This document shows, in pieces, positions 1 to 5,774 of a DNA stretch of 8,298 nucleotides. Positions within the stretch are counted from its first letter, which is position 1, and each line of letters opens with the position of its first letter. Origin of the DNA: Legionellaceae bacterium. GTDB taxonomy: Bacteria; Pseudomonadota; Gammaproteobacteria; Legionellales; Legionellaceae. The position numbers and the translations under genes are program-made. The stretch lies in assembly GCA_023266075.1 (NCBI GenBank), contig JAHFRX010000064.1:1-8298 (forward strand), read 5' to 3'. Below the pieces are notes generated by a model. The model searched no databases. It saw only the letters and a program-made list of their open reading frames with translations, and was not told the origin of the DNA.

Positions 1-1469
1 TGGTTGCTGAAGCATTGTCTAATGAAAAAGGTGTTTCCAAAGAAGTCGTGCTGGAGGCGATTCAAGCAGCATTAGAATCAGCGACACGTAAGCTATCAGG
101 AATGGAGCAAGGTATTATTGTGAGGCTTAATCCTAAAACTGGTGAATACCAGACATTTCGTTATTGGGATATTGTTGCTGATGATGACGTAGCGTTTGAA
201 GATCGGCAACTGACGCTAGAAGAAGGTCAAAAACGCTCACCGAATATTCAGATAGGTGAGCGCATAGAAGAGCCCGTGCCCTCTGTTGTGTTTGGGAGAA
301 TCGCTGCACAAACGGCGAGACAAGTCATGATTCAGAAAGTGCGTGAAGCGGAGCGTCGTTTAGTTGTTGATCAGTATCGCGGTAAACTTGGCCAATTAGT
401 GTATGGCACTGTGAAAAAAGTAACACGAGATAGTATTATTATTGATTTAGGTGGAAAAGCTGAAGCGATTATGCCTCGCTCAGAAACATTACCACAAGAG
501 ATGTTTCGCACGAACGATAGAGTGCGCGCGTATCTGTATGAAATTACAGAATTAACGCGTGGCCCACAACTTCTAGTGAGTCGAACGCAAACGAATATGT
601 TGATTGAATTGTTCCGTATTGAAGTGCCTGAGATTGGCGAAAATATTATTGAAATTAAAGCAGCAGCGAGAGAGCCCGGAAGTCGTGCGAAAATTGCTGT
701 GAAAACGAATGATGGGCGAATAGACCCGATTGGTGCTTGTGTCGGTATGCGCGGTGCTCGTGTGCAGGCTGTTTCGACAGAATTGGGTGGTGAGCGCGTT
801 GATATTGTGCTTTGGGATGATAATCCGGCACAATTTGTGATTAATGCAATGGCGCCTGCAGATATTAGCTCTATCGTGATTGATGAAGATACACGTACGA
901 TGGATCTTGCTGTACAGAGCTTGCAGTTAGCGCAGGCAATTGGCCGGAATGGTCAAAATGTTCGCTTAGCAAGTCAACTCAGTGGTTGGACTTTGAATGT
1001 CATGACCGTTGAGGAGTTTGAAGGTAAAAATCGAGAAGAGTCACAAAAAACACGCGATCTGTTTACGGAAAGTTTAGCAATTGATGAGGAAATCGCACAG
1101 CTCTTGGTTGTTCATGGATTTTCTTCATTAGAAGAAATTGCGTATGTACCTAAAGAAGAGCTATTGGCTATTTCCGAATTTGATGAAGAGATTGTTGAAG
1201 AGCTACGTCAGCGCGCCAACGATATTTTATTAACAGAAGCGTTGACAGATCAACAAGTTCATGATGATGCATTAGCAACCATGGAAGGAATGAGTCCCGT
1301 GCTTTTAGAGGCGTTACAAACGCTAGGGATCACCACAATGGATGAGTTAGCTGAGCAAAGTGTAGATGAATTGTTGCCAATTTCTGGTATGACTGAGAAA
1401 AAAGCAGGCGCATTGATTATGAAAGCGCGTGCTTCTTGGTTTGCGGATACCAATTCGAGTGAAGGATGA
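1..1469 (+). CDS. nusA: Transcription termination/antitermination factor NusA, 5'-truncated by the window edge
   Basis: NusA binds RNA polymerase and nascent RNA and modulates pausing, Rho-dependent and intrinsic termination, and antitermination. The frame is open to the first base. Codons from base 3 read V-A-E-A-L-S-N-E-K, matching E. coli V-V-E-A-V-S-N-E-K, so about seven N-terminal residues lie outside; the TTG at 15 is an internal Leu codon, not the start. Domains in order: N-terminal RNAP-binding domain (to about base 380); S1 domain (about 381-575, starting G-K-L-G-Q-L-V-Y-G); KH1 with the highly conserved GACVGMRGARVQAVS (about 735-780); KH2 with QAIGRNGQNVRLASQLSGW (about 934-990); then two acidic-repeat HhH domains (about 1060-1230 and 1270-1440), the second ending KAGALIMKARASWF. 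The two repeats are a gammaproteobacterial trait. The stop TGA is at 1467-1469 and infB follows ten bases on. Identity is near certain. Confidence 0.97.
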   Translation, partial: VAEALSNEKGVSKEVVLEAIQAALESATRKLSGMEQGIIVRLNPKTGEYQTFRYWDIVADDDVAFEDRQLTLEEGQKRSPNIQIGERIEEPVPSVVFGRIAAQTARQVMIQKVREAERRLVVDQYRGKLGQLVYGTVKKVTRDSIIIDLGGKAEAIMPRSETLPQEMFRTNDRVRAYLYEITELTRGPQLLVSRTQTNMLIELFRIEVPEIGENIIEIKAAAREPGSRAKIAVKTNDGRIDPIGACVGMRGARVQAVSTELGGERVDIVLWDDNPAQFVINAMAPADISSIVIDEDTRTMDLAVQSLQLAQAIGRNGQNVRLASQLSGWTLNVMTVEEFEGKNREESQKTRDLFTESLAIDEEIAQLLVVHGFSSLEEIAYVPKEELLAISEFDEEIVEELRQRANDILLTEALTDQQVHDDALATMEGMSPVLLEALQTLGITTMDELAEQSVDELLPISGMTEKKAGALIMKARASWFADTNSSEG

Positions 1470-1473
1470 GGAG
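1468..1473 (+). promoter_or_regulatory. infB ribosome binding site overlapping the nusA stop codon
   Basis: GAGGAG lies six bases before the ATG at 1480 and shares its first two bases with the nusA TGA. It fixes the infB start at 1480 rather than at the upstream in-frame GTG (1429) inside nusA. The arrangement suggests translation of infB is linked to ribosomes finishing nusA. Confidence 0.85.
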
Positions 1474-1479
1474 TCAATC

Positions 1480-4044
1480 ATGGCGGATGTTACAGTTAAG
1501 CATTTGGCACAAAGTGTGGGTGTATCAGTAGAACATCTACTTCATCAATTACAAGAAGCGGGTTTATCTATTAAAGATGAAGCACAGGTGATCAATGAAG
1601 TACAAAAACGCACGCTACTCAATCACTTGAAAGGTCATCAAGCCTCTTCTAATACATTGAAGGTGGCGTCAGAAAAAATTACTTTAAAAAGAAAAAGCGT
1701 TTCACATGTCACGTTGGGACAAGATGCACATAGTGGTAAAAAGGTGAATGTAGAGGTCCGACGAAAACACACGTATGTTAAGCGTGCAAGCCCTGAGCCT
1801 ATTGCGCCGCAAGAAGAGGTGAAGTCAGTTGAGGTTGAACAAATTGTTGAAGATCAACCTGTTTTAGAATCGGCATCTGTTGAAGACATTAACGTGGAAG
1901 CGGTATTGTCTGATGAACCACTGGATACCGCTGCAGAGGCTGTAGCGGGGATCGCTCAGGAAACCGAGAAAGCGATACCCGTCGTTGCTGCAACAGCAGC
2001 AGTGTCTGATGAAGCGGAAGCCGAACGTGTTGCTCGCACTGAGAAAGAAAAAAAGAAACGACATCAAGGTGCTGAAGAGGTAGAAAGCAATGCATCTCAG
2101 GCTCGACCCGATGCCAAAAAAGGGCAGAAAAAGCGTGTAAAATATGCAGTGACTCTGGATGAGGAGGATGCAGATGATCAAAGTGGCTATAAACGACATA
2201 AACCTAAAAAACGCAAAGCACACGAGAAATCTGAACAGTACCGACAGGCAGAAGAAACATTAACGCATGGGTTTGCAATGCCTACGACGCCTGTTGTGAG
2301 AGAGGTATTGATTTCTGAAACAATTACGGTTGCTGAGCTCGCTAAACGAATGTCGGTCAAAGTTGCTGAAGTGATCAAAGTCATGATGAATTTGGGTGCT
2401 ATTGCAACGATTAATCAAGTGATCGATCAAGAAACGGCAGTGATTGTGGTCGAAGAAATGGGGCATGTTGCACACCTTTTGAAAGATAATGCGATTGAGC
2501 AAGGTTTGACCGAACAATTAAAAGTTGGTGAGGCAGAGTTTCGTGCACCAGTGGTCACTATTATGGGGCATGTTGATCATGGCAAGACGTCATTACTGGA
2601 TTATATTCGTCGTACAAAAGTTGCTGCAGGAGAAGCAGGTGGTATCACACAACATATTGGTGCATATCATGTAGAAACACCAAAAGGTAGTGTTACTTTC
2701 TTAGATACACCAGGTCACGCTGCATTTACGGCAATGCGTGCTCGAGGTGCAAAAGTCACTGATATTGTTATTTTGATTGTTGCCGCAGATGATGGTGTGA
2801 AGCCGCAAACGATAGAAGCAGTACAGCACGCTAAAGCTGCAAAAGTTCCAGTGATAGTTGCTGTGAATAAAATGGATAAACCAGGTGCTGATCCAGATAG
2901 AGTGATGAATGAGCTCGCCAGTCATGAAGTGATTCCTGAGGCCTGGGGTGGTGATACGATATATGTGCCTATCTCAGCAAAAACAGGCTTGGGTATTGAT
3001 GAATTACTCGATGCCATTTTACTTCAAGCTGAAGTTTTGGAACTTACAGCACATCAACAAGGTCATGCGGAAGGTGTGGTGATTGAGTCACGCTTGGACA
3101 AAGGCCGTGGTCCAGTTGCGACGATTCTGGTACAAAATGGAACGCTGTCAAAAGGGGATATCTTGTTGGCGGGGTTACAGTATGGACGTGTGCGTGCCTT
3201 GGTTGATGAAAATGGTCGACAAATTGAATCTGCAGGTCCATCGATTCCCGTTGAGGTTTTGGGTTTATCGGCAGTTCCTCATGCCGGAGATGATGTTATT
3301 GTTGTGGCCGATGAAAAAAGAGCTCGAGAAGTGGCGCTGTTTAGGCAAGGAAAATTTCGAGATGTGAAGCTTGCAAGACGACAAAAAACATCGTTAGATG
3401 GTATTTTTGAGCAGTTGTCATCGCTCGATAATCGTGTCTTAAATGTTGTATTGAAAGCAGATGTTCAAGGTTCAATCGAGGCGATTTCAGATGCCCTGAC
3501 GAATTTGTCTACGGACGAAGTTGCGGTGACCGTGGTCGGTAGTGGCGTTGGTGGTATTACTGAATCTGATGTGCATTTAGCTCTTGCCTCGAATGCGTTG
3601 CTGATTGGTTTTAATGTGCGAGCTGATGCGAGTGCTAAACGTTTAACAGAGCAAGAATCTGTTTCATTACACTATTATAGTGTGATTTACGACATTGTGG
3701 ATCAAGTAAAAGCTGCGATGCAAGGGATGCTATCACCACAATTTAAAGAAGAAATTGTCGGTATTGCTGAGGTTCGAGACGTTTTTCGTTCACCTAAACT
3801 GGGATCAATTGCCGGCTGTATGGTGACAGAGGGTGTGGTGAAACGTAATAATCCTATTCGTGTATTACGAGATAATGTCGTGATCTATGAGGGTACACTA
3901 GAATCACTTCGTCGCTTCAAAGATGATGCGGGTGAGGTTCGACAGGGGTTTGAATGTGGTATTGGTGTAAAAAATTACAATGATGTCAAACCTGGTGACT
4001 TAATCGAAGTGTTTGAAACAGTAGAGGTCAAGCGCGTCTTATGA
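1480..4044 (+). CDS. infB: Translation initiation factor IF-2 (854 aa)
   Basis: IF2 is the GTPase that delivers fMet-tRNA to the 30S P site and promotes 50S joining. The protein starts MADVTVKHLAQSVGVSVEHL, a typical IF2_N domain (residues 1-50). An IF2-associated stretch (about 78-108, VNVEVRRKHTYVKR) follows, then a charged Lys/Glu/Ala-rich linker to about 265 and a second IF2_N domain (about 272-330). The G domain has G1 GHVDHGKTS (363-371), switch I GGITQHIG (387-394, Thr390), G3 DTPGH (409-413), G4 NKMD (463-466) and G5 SAKTG (499-503). Domains II, III/C1 and the fMet-tRNA-binding C2 domain complete it; C2 includes GIGVKNYNDVKPGDLIEVF near the end. Length is close to E. coli IF2 (890 aa), with the difference mainly in the linker. 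The stop TGA overlaps the rbfA ATG. Internal starts giving short isoforms, known in E. coli, could not be identified. Confidence 0.98.
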   Translation: MADVTVKHLAQSVGVSVEHLLHQLQEAGLSIKDEAQVINEVQKRTLLNHLKGHQASSNTLKVASEKITLKRKSVSHVTLGQDAHSGKKVNVEVRRKHTYVKRASPEPIAPQEEVKSVEVEQIVEDQPVLESASVEDINVEAVLSDEPLDTAAEAVAGIAQETEKAIPVVAATAAVSDEAEAERVARTEKEKKKRHQGAEEVESNASQARPDAKKGQKKRVKYAVTLDEEDADDQSGYKRHKPKKRKAHEKSEQYRQAEETLTHGFAMPTTPVVREVLISETITVAELAKRMSVKVAEVIKVMMNLGAIATINQVIDQETAVIVVEEMGHVAHLLKDNAIEQGLTEQLKVGEAEFRAPVVTIMGHVDHGKTSLLDYIRRTKVAAGEAGGITQHIGAYHVETPKGSVTFLDTPGHAAFTAMRARGAKVTDIVILIVAADDGVKPQTIEAVQHAKAAKVPVIVAVNKMDKPGADPDRVMNELASHEVIPEAWGGDTIYVPISAKTGLGIDELLDAILLQAEVLELTAHQQGHAEGVVIESRLDKGRGPVATILVQNGTLSKGDILLAGLQYGRVRALVDENGRQIESAGPSIPVEVLGLSAVPHAGDDVIVVADEKRAREVALFRQGKFRDVKLARRQKTSLDGIFEQLSSLDNRVLNVVLKADVQGSIEAISDALTNLSTDEVAVTVVGSGVGGITESDVHLALASNALLIGFNVRADASAKRLTEQESVSLHYYSVIYDIVDQVKAAMQGMLSPQFKEEIVGIAEVRDVFRSPKLGSIAGCMVTEGVVKRNNPIRVLRDNVVIYEGTLESLRRFKDDAGEVRQGFECGIGVKNYNDVKPGDLIEVFETVEVKRVL

Positions 4045-4406
4045 GTCAGGAGCGTAAACGCGTTTTTATCATTGCAGAGATGATACAACGTAAATTAAGC
4101 AAGATTATACAACAAGAGATTCGTGATCCAAGATTGCCAAAGCTTGTGACGATTTCTGGTGTTGATGTTTCAAAAGATTTAAGTCACGCGAAAGTGTATT
4201 TTACCGTGTTTCAAGGTGATATAGCGTTGATTACGACGATTTTGAATAATGCATCTCGTTATTTACGTACAGCGCTCGCACGGACGTCTACATCGCGCAC
4301 AGTGCCGCAATTACACTTTGTGTTTGATTCATCCATCGATTACGGTCGTCATTTGAGTCATTTGATTGATAAGGCGAATCCTAAAGCGTCAGATACATCA
4401 GAATGA
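4041..4406 (+). CDS. rbfA: 30S ribosome-binding factor RbfA (121 aa)
   Basis: RbfA is a small KH-like protein that binds the immature 30S subunit near the 5' helix of 16S rRNA. It is needed for late 16S maturation and cold adaptation. Family signatures are R-V-F-I-I-A-E-M-I-Q-R-K-L-S near the N-terminus, the hallmark QQEIRDPRLPKLVTISGVDVS (about residues 24-44), then D-L-S-H-A-K-V-Y-F-T-V and R-T-V-P-Q-L-H-F-V-F-D-S-S. Length is slightly below E. coli RbfA (133 aa), the difference being a short C-terminal tail. The ATG lies inside the infB stop (ATGA). The nearest purine-rich stretch, AGAGGT at 4023-4028, is 12 bases away, so translational coupling to infB is likely (inference). Confidence 0.95.
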   Translation: MSQERKRVFIIAEMIQRKLSKIIQQEIRDPRLPKLVTISGVDVSKDLSHAKVYFTVFQGDIALITTILNNASRYLRTALARTSTSRTVPQLHFVFDSSIDYGRHLSHLIDKANPKASDTSE

Positions 4407-5284
4407 CAGCAATTAATGGTGTTTTTTTATTAAATAAGCCTCAAGGCTTGTCTTCAAATGCGGCGCTACAGAAAGTAAAGCGACTCTTTTCAGCCAAAAA
4501 AGCGGGGCACACTGGGAGCCTTGATCCATTGGCGACAGGGATGCTACCTATTTGTTTGGGAGAGGCGACTAAAATTGCGCAATATTTATTGAATGCTGAT
4601 AAGTGTTATGAAGTGGTCGGTCGTCTGGGGCAGGTCACGGATACGGGTGATGCTATGGGATCAATCATCCAAGAGAGCATTGGTACGTGTACGGAGGATG
4701 CCTTGACTCAGATTTTGCCGTCTTTGCAAGGTGAAATAACGCAAGTGCCACCGATGTATTCTGCTTTAAAGCATCAAGGCAAGCCGCTTTACATCTATGC
4801 GCGTAAAGGTGTGGAGATTGATCGTGTGGCGCGCGTTATCAGGATTGATGAATTACAGTGTCATTCTTTTCATTTCCCTCATATCCGTTTGACGGTAAGA
4901 TGTAGTAAAGGAACATATATTCGATCTTTGATTGAGACGATTGGAGAAAAAATAGGTCTCGGTGCGCATGTGACGCAATTGCACCGTGTGTATACGGCGG
5001 GGTTTGAAGATATGCCAATGTATACGCTAGAAGCGCTCTCTTTATTATCACCAGAAGAGCGGTGGTCATGTTTACTTCCTATCTCACGTGCTGTAGCGCA
5101 ATTTCCCACACTCACATTGACGGATGACGCACTGTTGGCTTTACAACAAGGAAAAGTGATTCAATATTCTTCTGACACACCGCTCGGTCTTGTGCAGTTA
5201 CAATCTGATGCGCAATGCTACATGGGTCTTGGTGAGTTGAGAGAGGATAAGACGTTAATTGCTAAACGGTTATGTGCATTTTGA
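4403..5284 (+). CDS. truB: tRNA pseudouridine(55) synthase TruB (293 aa)
   Basis: TruB isomerises U55 to pseudouridine in the T-loop of most elongator tRNAs and also acts as a tRNA folding chaperone. The N-terminal motif GVFLLNKPQGLSSN leads to the catalytic motif GHTGSLDPLATG (residues 35-46), with nucleophile Asp41 corresponding to E. coli Asp48. Tyr69 (in K-C-Y-E-V-V-G) matches the active-site base-stacking Tyr. VPPMYSALKHQGKPLYIYARKG, S-K-G-T-Y-I-R-S-L and the HVTQLHRVYTAGF segment are further family signatures. The C-terminal about 60 residues fit the PUA-like tail; overall length is a little under E. coli (314 aa). The gene starts in an ATGA overlap with rbfA and no Shine-Dalgarno is visible just upstream, so it is probably translated by coupling. 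Confidence 0.96.
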   Translation: MTAINGVFLLNKPQGLSSNAALQKVKRLFSAKKAGHTGSLDPLATGMLPICLGEATKIAQYLLNADKCYEVVGRLGQVTDTGDAMGSIIQESIGTCTEDALTQILPSLQGEITQVPPMYSALKHQGKPLYIYARKGVEIDRVARVIRIDELQCHSFHFPHIRLTVRCSKGTYIRSLIETIGEKIGLGAHVTQLHRVYTAGFEDMPMYTLEALSLLSPEERWSCLLPISRAVAQFPTLTLTDDALLALQQGKVIQYSSDTPLGLVQLQSDAQCYMGLGELREDKTLIAKRLCAF

Positions 5285-5300
5285 GATTTTAAGAAATCTC
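5283..5300 (+). other. Small hairpin at the truB 3' end
   Basis: A perfect inverted repeat spans most of this stretch: arms GAGATTT (5285 region, overlapping the TGA) and AAATCTC are separated by only a few bases. The stem is short and AT-rich, and what follows (TTGTGTTG) is not a U-run. It is at best a weak terminator or an mRNA 3'-end stabiliser, sitting just before the rpsO promoter. Confidence 0.45.
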
Positions 5301-5329
5301 TTGTGTTGTCGATAAACTCTTGGTAAAAT
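5301..5329 (+). promoter_or_regulatory. Predicted sigma70 promoter for rpsO (extended -10)
   Basis: TAAAAT at 5324-5329 matches the -10 consensus at five of six positions. It is preceded by TG at 5321-5322 with one base between, the extended -10 arrangement. A weak -35, TTGTGT at 5301-5306, sits at 17-base spacing. Transcription would start near 5336, giving an rpsO leader of roughly 34 bases. E. coli also has an rpsO promoter between truB and rpsO. This is a prediction from sequence only. Confidence 0.6.
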
Positions 5330-5340
5330 TCCCCGTTTTA

Positions 5341-5388
5341 TAGCGTACCCTATTTTTCAGGAGTAAAGAATGTCGCTAACTAGCGTAC
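5341..5388 (+). promoter_or_regulatory. Candidate rpsO translational operator (RBS with alternative pairings)
   Basis: The Shine-Dalgarno AGGAG is at 5359-5363, six bases before the ATG. TAGCGTAC occurs at 5341-5348 and again at 5381-5388 inside the coding start. CGCTA at 5374-5378 can pair with the upstream TAGCG, enclosing the Shine-Dalgarno and ATG. Alternatively CGCT can pair with the downstream AGCG (5382-5385), leaving them open. In several bacteria S15 represses its own mRNA by binding such leader structures; a role here is inference. Confidence 0.35.
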
Positions 5389-5645
5389 AGAAAGCGGAAA
5401 TTGTAAACACGTATAAGCGTTCTGAGAAAGATACTGGGACACCAGAGGTTCAAGTTTCTTTAATGACAGGTCGTATTCAGTATTTAACAGAGCATTTTAA
5501 GATGCACAAAAAAGATTTTCATTCGCGTCGTGGATTGCAAATGTTAGTGAACAAACGTCGAAAGTTGCTTAAATATCTGAAGCGAAAAAATGGTGTACGT
5601 TATACAACATTGATTCAGAGTTTGGGATTAAGAGATTCATATTAA
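5370..5645 (+). CDS. rpsO: 30S ribosomal protein S15 (91 aa)
   Basis: S15 binds the three-way junction of helices 20-22 in the central domain of 16S rRNA and nucleates platform assembly, also contributing to an intersubunit bridge. The protein reads MSLTSVQKAEIVNTYKRSEK, then D-T-G-T-P-E-V-Q-V-S-L-M-T (about residues 21-33). The diagnostic H-K-K-D-F-H-S-R-R-G-L-Q-M-L-V block and R-R-K-L-L-K-Y-L-K-R-K follow, then R-Y-T-T-L-I-Q-S-L-G-L-R. The conserved His and Asp of HKKDxHSRRG, which contact rRNA, are present. Length is 91 aa against 89 in E. coli, with two extra residues (S-Y) at the end. It has its own predicted promoter and is followed by an intrinsic terminator, so it can be made independently of the upstream operon; some readthrough would feed pnp. 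Confidence 0.97.
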   Translation: MSLTSVQKAEIVNTYKRSEKDTGTPEVQVSLMTGRIQYLTEHFKMHKKDFHSRRGLQMLVNKRRKLLKYLKRKNGVRYTTLIQSLGLRDSY

Positions 5646-5673
5646 ATATGGATGGGTTTAACCTGTCATATTT
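5644..5673 (+). other. Bulged hairpin over the rpsO stop codon
   Basis: AAATATG (5644-5650) pairs fully with CATATTT (5667-5673). Inside it, after one bulged G (5651), ATGGGT (5652-5657) pairs with ACCTGT (5661-5666) through two G-U wobbles around a three-base loop. That makes about 13 base pairs beginning within the rpsO stop codon, directly before the terminator hairpin. Possible roles are 3'-end protection or an endonuclease landing site; no function can be shown from sequence. Confidence 0.5.
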
Positions 5674-5674
5674 T

Positions 5675-5700
5675 AAAGGCGCATTTTTTGCGCCTTTTTT
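5675..5700 (+). terminator. Rho-independent terminator after rpsO
   Basis: AAAGGCGCA (5675-5683) pairs perfectly with TGCGCCTTT (5689-5697) around a five-T loop, and the U-run extends to 5700. The GC-rich core GGCGC/GCGCC and U-tail make it a textbook intrinsic terminator. It sits between rpsO and pnp, as in E. coli, where partial readthrough supplies the downstream gene. Confidence 0.92.
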
Positions 5701-5726
5701 GTAAACACTAGGATGTCTCATTTTTA

Positions 5727-5750
5727 CTTAGGCGTCGTACGACGCCTAAG
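5727..5750. repeat. Perfect 24-bp palindrome in the pnp leader
   Basis: The half-site CTTAGGCGTCGT is followed immediately by its exact reverse complement, centred between 5738 and 5739. As RNA it forms a 10-bp stem with a GUAC loop, 24 bases before the GTG of pnp. No U-run follows on either strand, so it is not a terminator. It may be the counterpart of the RNase III-processed stem-loop in the E. coli pnp leader, or a protein-binding operator. Confidence 0.7.
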
Positions 5751-5762
5751 ATCCGATATTGC

Positions 5763-5767
5763 GAGGA
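5763..5767 (+). promoter_or_regulatory. pnp ribosome binding site that selects the GTG start
   Basis: GAGGA is seven bases before the GTG at 5775, an optimal spacing. The next in-frame ATG (5784) would be 16 bases away, too far, so GTG is preferred. Confidence 0.8.
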
Positions 5768-5774
5768 AAAACAC

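Noticed and set aside
15..17. TTG as the nusA start codon
   Set aside because: The frame continues upstream to the window edge with residues V-A-E-A that align to the E. coli NusA N-terminus.
573..833. Antisense open frame within nusA, and similar ones within infB, truB and pnp
   Set aside because: All lie wholly inside strongly conserved genes, show no family motifs and look like composition artefacts.
1429..1479. In-frame GTG extension of infB by 17 codons
   Set aside because: It lies inside nusA, has no family similarity, and a strong Shine-Dalgarno points to the ATG at 1480, whose product begins like known IF2.
2161..2176. Possible internal IF2 start (GAGGAG followed by ATG)
   Set aside because: Both ATGs (2168 and 2174) are out of the infB frame.
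1864..2223. 119-codon antisense open frame across the IF2 linker
   Set aside because: It is rich in Phe, Cys, Leu and Ser, the expected mirror of a Lys/Glu/Ala-rich coding strand, and has no recognisable domain or ribosome site.
3083..3367. 94-codon + strand frame inside infB
   Set aside because: Out-of-frame shadow of the IF2 domain II region, with Trp/Arg-rich nonsense composition.
4423..4429. T_TTT_TTA slippery-like heptamer near the truB start
   Set aside because: A -1 shift meets a TAA after two codons, so it would only abort translation; no stimulatory element is visible.
5699..5726. Possible pnp promoter (TTGTAA with TTTTTA, or TTGCGC with TAGGAT)
   Set aside because: The matches are poor or wrongly spaced and overlap the terminator; not strong enough to annotate.
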